NCBI GenBank assembly: GCA_044223975.1
Contig: JBGALI010000003.1
Span: 186,001-250,000 of the forward strand
Reading direction: 5' to 3'
Origin: CAZCPB01 sp044223975
GTDB taxonomy: Bacteria; Planctomycetota; Phycisphaerae; Phycisphaerales; UBA1924
Length of the DNA stretch: 64,000 bases
A model generated the notes under the pieces. It did no database searches, was not told the origin of the DNA, and was given only the letters and a program-made list of their open reading frames with translations. Below are positions 25,220 through 32,653 of this stretch, piece by piece. Both the position numbers and the translations under genes were made by a program. Positions within the stretch are counted from its first letter, which is position 1. Every line of letters starts with the position of its first letter.

Positions 25220-26545
25220 ATGACCACGAGCCCCGTTCACCCCGGCCCACGCGACGATGGCTCGCACGTCAGCCCCGAGCGTTACCTCACGAGCGCCATT
25301 CCCGGCATCGGCGGCGTCATCAAGCAGCGCCCGGAGGACTTCCTCGTGGAGGAGATCCCCCTCTACGAGCCCTGCGGCAGCGGCGAGCACATCTATCTGT
25401 TCGTTGAAAAACGCCGCATGTCCACGGGCGAGCTGGTCTCGCTCCTGTCCTCGCACTTTGGCGTGCCGCGCCACGCCATCGGCTACGCCGGCCTCAAGGA
25501 CAAGCTCGCCGTCACGCGCCAGGTCATGTCCGTGCACGCGCCCGGCAGGAAGATCGAAGACTTCCCCATGATCCAGCACGACCGGGCCGCGGTGCTGTGG
25601 ACCGACTACCACGCCAACAAGCTCCGCACCGGCCACCTCCGCGCCAACCGCTTCTCGATCCGCGTCCGCGCCACGCCGGTCATCGGCGTCCTCCACGCCC
25701 GCCGCACCCTGGCCCACCTGGCGCTCCACGGCGTTCCCAACCGCGTGGGCGAGCAGCGCTTCGGCCCCATCGGAAACAACCACCTCGTCGGCCGCGCCAT
25801 CGTCCTGGGGCGCGACGACGAGGCCCTCCGCCTGCTCCTGGGCCCGAGCGCGCACGCCGGAGAATCCTCCGCGCCCGCACGCGAGGCCTTCGCCCGCGCC
25901 GACTACCGCGCCGCGCTCGACGCCTTCCCCCGCGCCGCCCGCGCCGAGCAGAGCGCCCTCCGCGCCCTGGTCCGCGGCGCCGACGCCCGCAGCGCCGTCC
26001 ACGCGATCGACGCCCAAGGCCGGCGGTTCTTCGTCTCGGCCTTCCAGTCCGCCGTCTTCAACGCCGTGCTCGACGCCCGCGTCGAGGCCGGCATCCTCGC
26101 CTCGCTCCACCCCGGCGACCTGGCGCAGAAGCACGACAACCGCGCGATCTTCGCCGTCGAGGACGCGGCCGCCCTCGACCCCACCCTCACCGAGCGCCTC
26201 GCACGCCTCGAGATAAGCCCCACCGGGCCAATGTGGGGCACGCGCATGATGCGGGCCTCCGGCGACACCGACGCCGCCGAGATCGCCGCCCTCGAGCGCG
26301 CCGGCGTGTCGCTCGCCGACCTCGACGCCTTCGACCGACGCTCCGCCCACCTCATCGACGGCGCCCGCCGCCCGCTCCGTGTGCCCGTCACCGACCCCCA
26401 GGTCGAGGCCGGGGCCGACGAGCACGGGGAGTACGTGCGCTGCGCGTTCGACCTGCCGCGGGGCGCCTTCGCCACCGTCGTGCTCCGCGAGGTGATGAAG
26501 CCGCAGAGCGGGCACGTCGCCGGCGCGGAGGACGAGCCCGAATGA
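25220..26545 (+). CDS. truD: tRNA pseudouridine synthase D
   Basis: 441 residues. Makes pseudouridine at position 13 of certain tRNAs. The catalytic loop YAGLKDKLAVTRQ contains the conserved Asp, and the other TruD motifs follow: the N-terminal KQRPEDFLVEEIPLY, NRFSIRVR, GVPNRVGEQRFG, and FVSAFQSAVFNAVL with a late G-x-M-W-G-T-R. The length is longer than the roughly 350 residues of E. coli TruD because of an Ala-rich stretch near 210-260. The ATG at 25220 starts a short leader before PERYLTSAIPGIGG. Its stop overlaps the start of the downstream acetyltransferase by four bases, so the two are co-transcribed. Confidence 0.93.
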   Translation: MTTSPVHPGPRDDGSHVSPERYLTSAIPGIGGVIKQRPEDFLVEEIPLYEPCGSGEHIYLFVEKRRMSTGELVSLLSSHFGVPRHAIGYAGLKDKLAVTRQVMSVHAPGRKIEDFPMIQHDRAAVLWTDYHANKLRTGHLRANRFSIRVRATPVIGVLHARRTLAHLALHGVPNRVGEQRFGPIGNNHLVGRAIVLGRDDEALRLLLGPSAHAGESSAPAREAFARADYRAALDAFPRAARAEQSALRALVRGADARSAVHAIDAQGRRFFVSAFQSAVFNAVLDARVEAGILASLHPGDLAQKHDNRAIFAVEDAAALDPTLTERLARLEISPTGPMWGTRMMRASGDTDAAEIAALERAGVSLADLDAFDRRSAHLIDGARRPLRVPVTDPQVEAGADEHGEYVRCAFDLPRGAFATVVLREVMKPQSGHVAGAEDEPE

Positions 26546-27015
26546 CCGATCCCCACACCGAGCCGGCGCCGACGCTCATCCGCGCCGCGCTCCCCGGCGA
26601 TGCCGCGGCAATCGCCGCCCTGTCCGGCGAACTCGGCTACCCGGCCTCCCCCGACGCCGTGCTCGCCCGCCTCCGCCGGCTCCCCGCCGACGGCTCGCGC
26701 CCGGTGCTGGTCGCCGAGATCGATGGGCGCGTGGTCGCCTGGATGGAAATGACCCGGCGCTCGATGCTCGTCGCCGACGACTACGCCGAGATCACCGGCC
26801 TGGTGGTGAGCGAATCGCAGCGCGGCAGGGGCATCGGCCGCACGCTCGTCGATCACGCGGCAGAATGGGCCCGCGCCCGCGCTCTGCCCCGCCTCCGCGT
26901 GCGCACCAACGAAAAGCGATCGCGCACCCACGCGTTCTACGAGTCATGCGGCTTCACGCTGGGCAAGAGCCAGCGCGTCTACGAACGCGCGGCACCTGAT
27001 CCTGATCACTTGTAG
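26542..27015 (+). CDS. GNAT-family N-acetyltransferase
   Basis: 157 residues. Acetyl-CoA-binding motif A is intact: ITGLVVSESQRGRGIGRTLV, followed by HAFYESCGFTLGKSQRVYER near the end. The N-terminal part, LIRAALPGDAAAIAALSGEL, is the usual first strand-helix. Substrate unknown. Its ATG overlaps the truD stop (ATGA). The last 10 bases of the gene overlap the end of the convergent TPR gene. Confidence 0.9.
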   Translation: MTDPHTEPAPTLIRAALPGDAAAIAALSGELGYPASPDAVLARLRRLPADGSRPVLVAEIDGRVVAWMEMTRRSMLVADDYAEITGLVVSESQRGRGIGRTLVDHAAEWARARALPRLRVRTNEKRSRTHAFYESCGFTLGKSQRVYERAAPDPDHL

Positions 27016-28061
27016 CGGCTGAGAAGCTCCACCACCTGCGGCTGCTTCTTCTCGATCAGAAGCGACCGCCGGAACAGCGTCGTCGCCTCGGTCTTGGCGC
27101 TCTCGTCGAGCTGGTTGCTCCACACGTAGCGGTTGAGGGCGCACACCGCGGCGCCGTTGATCGCCGGGTAGTACCTGGGGTCCAGGTCCATCGCCCGCCG
27201 GAACGACGTCTCGGCCTCGGGGTACTTGCGCAGCCGGAACTGCGCCGAGCCCAGCCGTTCGTACGCCTCGGCCGTGGGCTTGAGGTCAATCAGCTGCTGG
27301 AGGGTGTTGGCCATCTCCTCGTACCGCCCGATCTTGCCCAGGCTGTCGGCCAGGTTCAAGAGCAGCGGCGCCGAGAGCTGCGCCAGCTCCGCCGCCTGCT
27401 GGTACTCGGTCACCGCCTCGGCGTTGCGGTCCAGCGACGCGTAGATCGCGCCAAGATTGGTGCGTGCCGCGGCACTGTTGGGGTCGAGCTTCACCGCGCG
27501 CTGCGCGTACGGCAGGGCCTGCTGGCCCTCGCCCAGCTGCAGGTACGCCGTGCCCAAGTTCAGGTTGGCATTGAAATCGTCGGGCCGGATCGTGAGCGCC
27601 TTGAGGTACGCACGCACGGCGTCGCTCAACCGGTTCAGGATCTGGAGCGAGAGGCCGTGGAGGTACTGCGCATCAAAGCTGCCCGGCTCGACCTCCGCGG
27701 CCTTGGCGTACCGCTGTTCGGCCGTCTTGTAGTCGCCCTGCTGCCGGTAAATGTCCCCCGCGCCCAGGTACGCCACCGTCAGCGTGGGGTTGGTCGAGAT
27801 CAGCTTCTCAAACTCGACCCGTGCCGCGTCCAGATCGCCCTTGCCCGCCAGGTCCTGCGCCCGGGCCAGCAGCTTCTGCGTCGGAGTCTCGGTAAGCGAG
27901 ACCGCGGCCTCACGCGTCCCTCCCTCGCTCGCGGCTGGCTTGGGATCGAGCGCCCCGCACCCCGGCAGCGCCGAGATCACCGCCAGCGCGCCCGCTATGA
28001 GGCGGCGCCGGGCGCTGTGCGTGCGGAAAGGTCGGCCGGGAAGAGTGTCTTGATTGGTCAT
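27006..28061 (-). CDS. TPR-repeat lipoprotein
   Basis: 351 residues. A lipoprotein signal ends in SALPGCGALD. Residues from about 70 to 330 contain seven or so tetratricopeptide repeats, for example DLDAARVEFEKLISTNPTLT, DYKTAEQRYAKAAEVEPGSF and KYPEAETSFRRAMDLDPRYY. It is a scaffold for protein-protein contacts at the inner or outer membrane; partners are unknown. The start ATG overlaps the nfo stop by four bases, so it is the second gene of an nfo-TPR operon. Confidence 0.88.
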   Translation of the reverse strand: MTNQDTLPGRPFRTHSARRRLIAGALAVISALPGCGALDPKPAASEGGTREAAVSLTETPTQKLLARAQDLAGKGDLDAARVEFEKLISTNPTLTVAYLGAGDIYRQQGDYKTAEQRYAKAAEVEPGSFDAQYLHGLSLQILNRLSDAVRAYLKALTIRPDDFNANLNLGTAYLQLGEGQQALPYAQRAVKLDPNSAAARTNLGAIYASLDRNAEAVTEYQQAAELAQLSAPLLLNLADSLGKIGRYEEMANTLQQLIDLKPTAEAYERLGSAQFRLRKYPEAETSFRRAMDLDPRYYPAINGAAVCALNRYVWSNQLDESAKTEATTLFRRSLLIEKKQPQVVELLSRYK

Positions 28062-29026
28062 CGTGGGCTTCCGCGCGTTCGAGCGTTCACGCCGGGCCGC
28101 CGCGCCGCGTGCGCGCCGCCAGTGCCGCCGTCCGTGAGGGCCTTGAGTCTACGGAGATTGATCGTGTCCCACGCCGTCCCCGCCGGCGTGTCCTCCTTGG
28201 GCGTCTCGAGGATCTTCGGTACGGTCGAAAGGTGCGGGTGGTTCACCACGGCTCCAAAGCCGCTCGCCGCCAGCCGTCCGCGCTCTCCCTTGGGCGCGTT
28301 GCCGATCGTCCCCGCGCCGATGTGCGCGTGACGGTCGAGGCGGCTGCCGACCTTGCCCTTGGAGTCGTTCACGTGCATGACCCTGAGATTCTCCATGCCG
28401 CACGTCGAATCGAAATCGCGCAAGTTCTGCTCGGCTCCGGCGCGGGTCGTGAAGTCGTACCCGAAGGCGTGCATGTGACAGGTATCCAGACAGAAGCCGA
28501 TTCGCGCCGGGGCTCCGGTAACATCGGCGATTCTCGTCCGCAGCTTTGCTAGCTCTTCAAACGGCCCGCCCAGCGTGCTCCCCGCCCCCACCGTGCCCTC
28601 GAGGCACGAAATCGTGCGATACCCCGGCGTGCGTCGAAAAAGCTCCCCGTACGCCTTGGCGATCCGCCCGACCCCCGACTCCAGATCCCATCCCACCCAC
28701 GAGCCGGGGTGGTGCACCAGGAACGGGATCCCCAGCGCCTCGCAGCGCTCGATCTCCTCGGTCATCAGGTCCACGCTCTTCTCGAAAAGATCGTCCTTCA
28801 CGCTGGCCAGGTTGATCAGGTACGACGCGTGCGACACGGTCCGGCCCTGCCAGCCCAGACGCGCCACCTCCGCCCGCCATTCGCGCACGACCGCCGGGTC
28901 CAGCGGCGGCGCTTTCCACTGCTGCTGGTTCTTCGTGAACACCTGCACCGTGTCGAAGCCGAGCTTCTCGGCCTCGTGCAGCGCATTCACCATCGAGCCC
29001 GCGATGGACAAGTGCGATCCGAACAT
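28058..29026 (-). CDS. nfo: Deoxyribonuclease IV (AP endonuclease)
   Basis: 322 residues. Cleaves DNA at abasic sites during base-excision repair. TIM-barrel with zinc-binding motifs: FGSHLSIAGSM at the start, LVHHPGSWVG, CLEGTVGAGSTLGG, IGFCLDTCHMHAFGYD, and HVNDSKGKVGSRLDRHAHIG, each containing the expected His, Glu or Asp ligands of the three zinc ions. The C-terminal 25 residues are a basic Ala/Arg extension beyond the barrel. Overlaps the TPR gene by four bases. Confidence 0.95.
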   Translation of the reverse strand: MFGSHLSIAGSMVNALHEAEKLGFDTVQVFTKNQQQWKAPPLDPAVVREWRAEVARLGWQGRTVSHASYLINLASVKDDLFEKSVDLMTEEIERCEALGIPFLVHHPGSWVGWDLESGVGRIAKAYGELFRRTPGYRTISCLEGTVGAGSTLGGPFEELAKLRTRIADVTGAPARIGFCLDTCHMHAFGYDFTTRAGAEQNLRDFDSTCGMENLRVMHVNDSKGKVGSRLDRHAHIGAGTIGNAPKGERGRLAASGFGAVVNHPHLSTVPKILETPKEDTPAGTAWDTINLRRLKALTDGGTGGAHAARRPGVNARTRGSPR

Positions 29027-29168
29027 GGGCGAAGCCTAGGGATGCACCGGCGTGCGATCAGCGCCGGCCGGACGCATCTCACCTTCCCGGTGCTCGCGGG
29101 CGCACCGATTGGCCGCACGCGCATCCACATCCCGTTCTTTCGCCCCCCCTTCCCCTACACTCCGCGCG

Positions 29169-29978
29169 ATGCCCACCGCAGCCCGGGACGCCCGCGATGC
29201 CGTCCAACGGCTCTTCCGCACCCACGGTCCCAAGATCCGCGCGTTGGCACTGCGCATGTGCGACCGACCCGCGGATGCCGACGACGTTGTGCAGGACGTC
29301 TTCCTCCAGGCCTACCGCAAGTGGTCGCAGTTCGAGGGCCGATCCGAACCAGGAACGTGGCTGTATGCCATCGCCGTCCGGGCCTGCCGCCGCCACCTGC
29401 GCAAACGCCGCACCCGCGAGACCCGGATGCCGGCGCTCTCGACCGTTTCACCCTTCCACGACACCACCCTCGCCGAGATCGACCCCCGGGCACGCGAGCC
29501 CCTCTCCGGCGCCCAGACCCGCGAATCCGTCCGGGCCCTCGAAGCCGCCATCCTCCAACTCCCGGAAGCGTTTCGCCTGGCGATCACCCTCAAAGACGTC
29601 CTCGAGATGGACACCGATGACGTCGCCGCCGTCCTGGGCGTTCGTCCGCAGACCGTCAAGACACGCGTGCACCGGGCCCGCTTCACCCTCCGCAAGACGC
29701 TCATGAAGCGCTTGCCGCAATCCCCCGCGCCCGACCCCATCTACGAACGCCAGGTCTGCCTCGACCTGCTCCGCGCCAAGCTCGCCGCGATGGATCGCGG
29801 CAGGCACGCCCCCATCGGCCGCCAAGTCGCCTGCGACCGCTGCCGCGCCGTCTTCGCCGAGCTCGACCTCACCCAGGACGTCTGCCGCTCCCTCGGCGAC
29901 GACACCATGCCCGCGCCCCTGCGTTCTCGCATCGAACGCCTCCTCTCCGACTCGCGCCAGCCGCCCCCGCGCCGTTGA
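29169..29978 (+). CDS. ECF-type sigma factor with Cys/His C-terminal extension
   Basis: 269 residues. Region 2 runs from THGPKIRALALRMCDRPADA to GTWLYAIAVRACRRHLRKRR; region 4 has LPEAFRLAITLKDVLEMDTD and the helix-turn-helix VAAVLGVRPQTVKTRVHRAR. Beyond residue 185 is an 85-residue extension with C197, H213, C222-DR-C225 and C239, spaced like a zinc-binding anti-sigma or zf-HC2 domain. The factor may therefore carry its own metal- or redox-sensing switch. No separate anti-sigma gene follows; the next gene is an SDR 43 bases on. Start ATG 29169; upstream in-frame codons give a basic, non-native extension. Confidence 0.88.
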   Translation: MPTAARDARDAVQRLFRTHGPKIRALALRMCDRPADADDVVQDVFLQAYRKWSQFEGRSEPGTWLYAIAVRACRRHLRKRRTRETRMPALSTVSPFHDTTLAEIDPRAREPLSGAQTRESVRALEAAILQLPEAFRLAITLKDVLEMDTDDVAAVLGVRPQTVKTRVHRARFTLRKTLMKRLPQSPAPDPIYERQVCLDLLRAKLAAMDRGRHAPIGRQVACDRCRAVFAELDLTQDVCRSLGDDTMPAPLRSRIERLLSDSRQPPPRR

Positions 29979-30021
29979 CCACCCCCACACGCCGCGCCCC
30001 GAGCGTCCGTACTCTGGGGGC

Positions 30022-30813
30022 ATGACCCACAAGCCCCTCGAAGGACGCATCGGCATTGTCACGGGCGCCTCGGCCGGAATCGGCCGGGCCATCGCCCAGA
30101 CCCTCGTCGCCCACGGCGCCAAGGTCGTGATCAACGCCCGGCGCGACGGGCCGCTCAACACGCTACGCGCCGAGCTTGGCGACAAGAACGCAGCCGTCGT
30201 CACCGGCGACGCCGCCGACCCCGCGACCATCCGCGCCGCGTTCGACGCCGCCCGCGCCACCTTCGGCAACGGTCAACGCGACGCCGACTTGGTGGTTGTC
30301 AACGCCGGCCGCGGCTTGAACGGCTCGGTCATGTCCTCCGACACCTCCCAATGGGAGCAGATGATCCGCACCAACCTGCTCGGCGCCGCCCTCCTCATCC
30401 GCGAAGCTGGCACGCGCATGCTCAAGCAAAGCGAGGGCAAGACCGGTCCCGCCGTCATCGGCACGCCGCGCGACATCCTCGTCCTGGGCTCCACCGTCGG
30501 GCGCAACGTCTCGCCCTTCTCGTCGATGTACGGCTCCACCAAGTTCGGCGTCCACGGCCTGGTCGAGGGCGCCCGCCGCGAGCTCGGCCCCCGCGGCATC
30601 CGCGTCAGCGTCATCGCCCCTGGCTTCGTCAAGAGCGAATTCCAGGACGTCGCCGGCTACGACCCCAAGTGGGTCGAAGGCATGTTCGAAAAACTCGGCC
30701 CCGTCCTCACGCCCGAAGATATCGCAAGGACCGTGAGCTTCATCGTGAGCCAGCCCGCGGCCGTGCACCTCAACGAGGTCATGATCCGATCGACACGGCA
30801 GGACTATCCCTGA
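30022..30813 (+). CDS. Short-chain dehydrogenase/reductase
   Basis: 263 residues. Classical SDR: NAD(P)-binding TGASAGIG at 14-21, NARRDG after strand 2 (Arg favours NADPH), NAG at 94-96, the catalytic Ser157, Tyr170 and Lys174 in LGSTV and YGSTK, and APGFVKSEF after strand 6. The substrate cannot be deduced. The stop codon TGA at 30811-30813 overlaps the first heptamer of the repeat array downstream, so the array is part of its 3' untranslated region. Confidence 0.93.
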   Translation: MTHKPLEGRIGIVTGASAGIGRAIAQTLVAHGAKVVINARRDGPLNTLRAELGDKNAAVVTGDAADPATIRAAFDAARATFGNGQRDADLVVVNAGRGLNGSVMSSDTSQWEQMIRTNLLGAALLIREAGTRMLKQSEGKTGPAVIGTPRDILVLGSTVGRNVSPFSSMYGSTKFGVHGLVEGARRELGPRGIRVSVIAPGFVKSEFQDVAGYDPKWVEGMFEKLGPVLTPEDIARTVSFIVSQPAAVHLNEVMIRSTRQDYP

Positions 30814-31324
30814 TGTCGGATGTGGGATGTCGGATGTCGGATGTCGGATGTCGGATGTCGGATGTGAAGAGTAAGGAAGTCACTGGCGACGTTGCTTGGC
30901 CTTCCGAATCGTCGCGACGATGATCGCCGTCAACTCGTCACACTCTTTCATCAGTGGCCTGAGTCGTGCGACCTCGACGAGACCTGCTTCGGCGATCAAT
31001 TCCAGCCAATACCCGCACTCGTCGATCTCTTCCTCAACCGTGCCGAGTTTGCTGATGAAATCCGCGTTGGACTTTGCCCGTCGGCTTGCCCGGTAGTTCG
31101 CACCGACAGACGTAGCGGAACGGATCAACTGTCTACCGATGGCGTCCCCGGCCCGCGAGCGCGGCAAGGCATCGGTGAGCTTGATGCCTCGCAGTGCAAA
31201 CGCCTTCGTTCGCGCCTTCATCTCGTCTGGGCTCATGCGCGAAGAATATCAAGCGGGCATCTGCGTTTGTCAACCGGCTCCCTCAGCCTTCACATCCGAC
31301 ATCCCACATCCGACATCCGACATC
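30812..31324. repeat. Inverted heptamer arrays bracketing a four-helix-bundle gene
   Basis: Left array 30812-30867: eight direct heptamers of GATGTCG/GATGTGG, the innermost being GATGTGA. Right array 31290-31324: five heptamers in the opposite orientation (TCACATC, CGACATC, CCACATC, CGACATC, CGACATC). The inner edges form a 9-base inverted repeat, GATGTGAAG. Between them lies one gene, 30880-31236. The left array begins inside the SDR stop codon and the right one ends three bases before the upp stop. The whole 513-bp segment looks like a discrete inserted unit; the array at 24463-24544 looks like an ORF-less relative. Confidence 0.85.
30880..31236 (-). CDS. Four-helix-bundle protein (23S rRNA intervening-sequence protein family)
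   Basis: 118 residues, nearly all helical. The pattern MKARTKAFALRGIKLTDALP, GRQLIRSATSVGANYRASRR, ADFISKLGTVEEEIDECGYW and LELIAEAGLVEVARLRPLMK fits the small four-helix-bundle family first seen in intervening sequences of spirochete 23S rRNA, and related to the Avd accessory protein of diversity-generating retroelements. These proteins form pentameric barrels and are basic, suggesting nucleic-acid binding, but their function is unknown. Here it sits not in rRNA but inside an inverted pair of heptamer arrays, minus strand, between an SDR gene and upp. No reverse transcriptase is nearby. Confidence 0.88.
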   Translation of the reverse strand: MSPDEMKARTKAFALRGIKLTDALPRSRAGDAIGRQLIRSATSVGANYRASRRAKSNADFISKLGTVEEEIDECGYWLELIAEAGLVEVARLRPLMKECDELTAIIVATIRKAKQRRQ

Positions 31325-31327
31325 GCC

Positions 31328-31975
31328 TCACCCCGTCCCGTACATCCGATCCCCCGCATCCCCCAGCCCAGGGTGGATGTACCCGCGCTCATCCAACCGC
31401 TCATCGATAGCCGCGGCATAGATCATCAGGTCCGGATGATCCTGGCCCATCCTTTTGATCCCCTCCGGCGCCGCCACCAGGCAGATCATCCGCACATCCT
31501 TCGCCCCGGCCTGCTTCAGGATCGTCACCGCCGCCGACGACGACCCGCCCGTCGCCAGCATCGGGTCGACCATCAGCACCGGCCCCGCGTCGATGTCCTT
31601 CGGCAACCTCTTGAGATAGATCACCGGCTTGAGCGTCTCCTCGTTCCGCGCCATCCCCAGGTGCCCCACCCGCGCCTCGGGCATCACCTCCAGCACCCCC
31701 TCGGCCATGCACAGCCCCGCCCGCAGGATCGGCACCACCGTGATGTTCGCGGCAAGCCGCTTCCCCGCCGTCGTCTCCAGCGGCGTCTTCACCTTCACGT
31801 CCTGCATCGGAAGGCTCCGCGTCACCTCGAACACCATCAGCCCCGCGATCTGCGCCAGGAGCGCGCGGAACGGTCGATGGCTTGTCGTCTCGTCGCGCAG
31901 CCACGAGAGCTTGTGCTGGATGAGCGGGTGCTCGAAGATGACGACGTTGGGAAACTCGCGAGAGCGTTGGCCCAT
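31328..31975 (-). CDS. upp: Uracil phosphoribosyltransferase
   Basis: 215 residues. Converts uracil and PRPP to UMP. The PRPP loop VDPMLATGGSSSAAV and the uracil-binding C-terminal YIHPGLGDAGDRMYGTG are intact, as are HPLIQHKLSWLRDETT at the N-terminus and PILRAGLCMAEGV. Normal length. It is divergent from a cytosine deaminase gene (start at 32167), so together they turn cytosine into UMP. The shared upstream region is filled by an inverted repeat element. Confidence 0.96.
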   Translation of the reverse strand: MGQRSREFPNVVIFEHPLIQHKLSWLRDETTSHRPFRALLAQIAGLMVFEVTRSLPMQDVKVKTPLETTAGKRLAANITVVPILRAGLCMAEGVLEVMPEARVGHLGMARNEETLKPVIYLKRLPKDIDAGPVLMVDPMLATGGSSSAAVTILKQAGAKDVRMICLVAAPEGIKRMGQDHPDLMIYAAAIDERLDERGYIHPGLGDAGDRMYGTG

Positions 31976-31996
31976 ATCCTGAGCGTACCCAAATCA

Positions 31997-32154
31997 AAGA
32001 GAACACGGAGGGTCGGCGGACGCGGAGAAGCGCGGAGCGGCCCTGAGGAGTCCCAGGCAAAGTCACAATCGTGCGCAATTCCTATCGCCGCTTTTCCCTC
32101 AGCTCCTGCTCATCTCCGCGTCTCTCCACCCGCTCCTCCCCCTCGCGTTCTCTT
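31997..32154. repeat. Inverted degenerate arrays between upp and cytosine deaminase gene
   Basis: Left arm 31997-32038 and right arm about 32092-32154 share, in opposite orientation, AAGAGAAC at the outer ends (31997-32004; GTTCTCTT at 32147-32154, a perfect 8-base terminal inverted repeat) and degenerate GACGCGGAG / ACGGAGGG / AGCGCGGAG units inside. It fills the space between the divergent starts of upp and the deaminase, and the GAGGA ribosome binding site of the deaminase touches its right end. Same layout as the other array pairs, with a different and more worn unit. Confidence 0.65.
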
Positions 32155-32166
32155 GAGGACCACACA

Positions 32167-32631
32167 ATGACCCGCCAAGACCTCGACCGCCTCGCCCTCG
32201 ACGCCGCCCACGCCCAGGCTGTGAAATCCCTCTCCGAAGGCGGCATCCCCATCGGTTCGGCGCTCATGACCGAGACCGGCGTCATCGTCGCCCTCGGCCA
32301 CAACCTCCGCGTCCAGACCGGCGACTCCACCGCCCACGCCGAAACCGTCTGCATCCGCAACGCCGGACGCCGCCGCGACTGGCACACCCTCACCCTCGCC
32401 AGCACCCTCAGCCCCTGCGCCATGTGCAGCGGCACGGCGGTTCTGCACCGCATCCCGCGCGTGGTCCTCGGGGAAAACACCACGTTCCAGGGCCGCGAGG
32501 ACTGGATGAAGGCCGCGGGCATCGAGGTCGTCAACCTCAACGACCCGCGCTGCATCGCCATCATGCGCGACTTCATCAAGGCCAGGCCCGAACTGTGGAA
32601 CGAGGACATCGGCGTGCCGCCCGAAGGATGA
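32167..32631 (+). CDS. Cytosine deaminase of the yeast FCY1 type
   Basis: 154 residues, zinc deaminase fold: zinc ligands H57, C84 and C87 with catalytic E59 in TAHAETV and TLSPCAMC. The sequence follows yeast Fcy1 closely outside the motifs as well: GGIPIGSALM, ALGHNLRVQTGDST, IPRVVLGENTTFQG, and a C-terminus FIKARPELWNEDIG. Function is thus cytosine to uracil, not the unrelated amidohydrolase CodA. Divergent from upp, which uses the uracil made. The ATG at 32167 gives the expected N-terminus; GAGGA lies seven bases upstream. Confidence 0.9.
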   Translation: MTRQDLDRLALDAAHAQAVKSLSEGGIPIGSALMTETGVIVALGHNLRVQTGDSTAHAETVCIRNAGRRRDWHTLTLASTLSPCAMCSGTAVLHRIPRVVLGENTTFQGREDWMKAAGIEVVNLNDPRCIAIMRDFIKARPELWNEDIGVPPEG

Positions 32632-32653
32632 TCGCGGCGGTCCCTCCCGGGCG

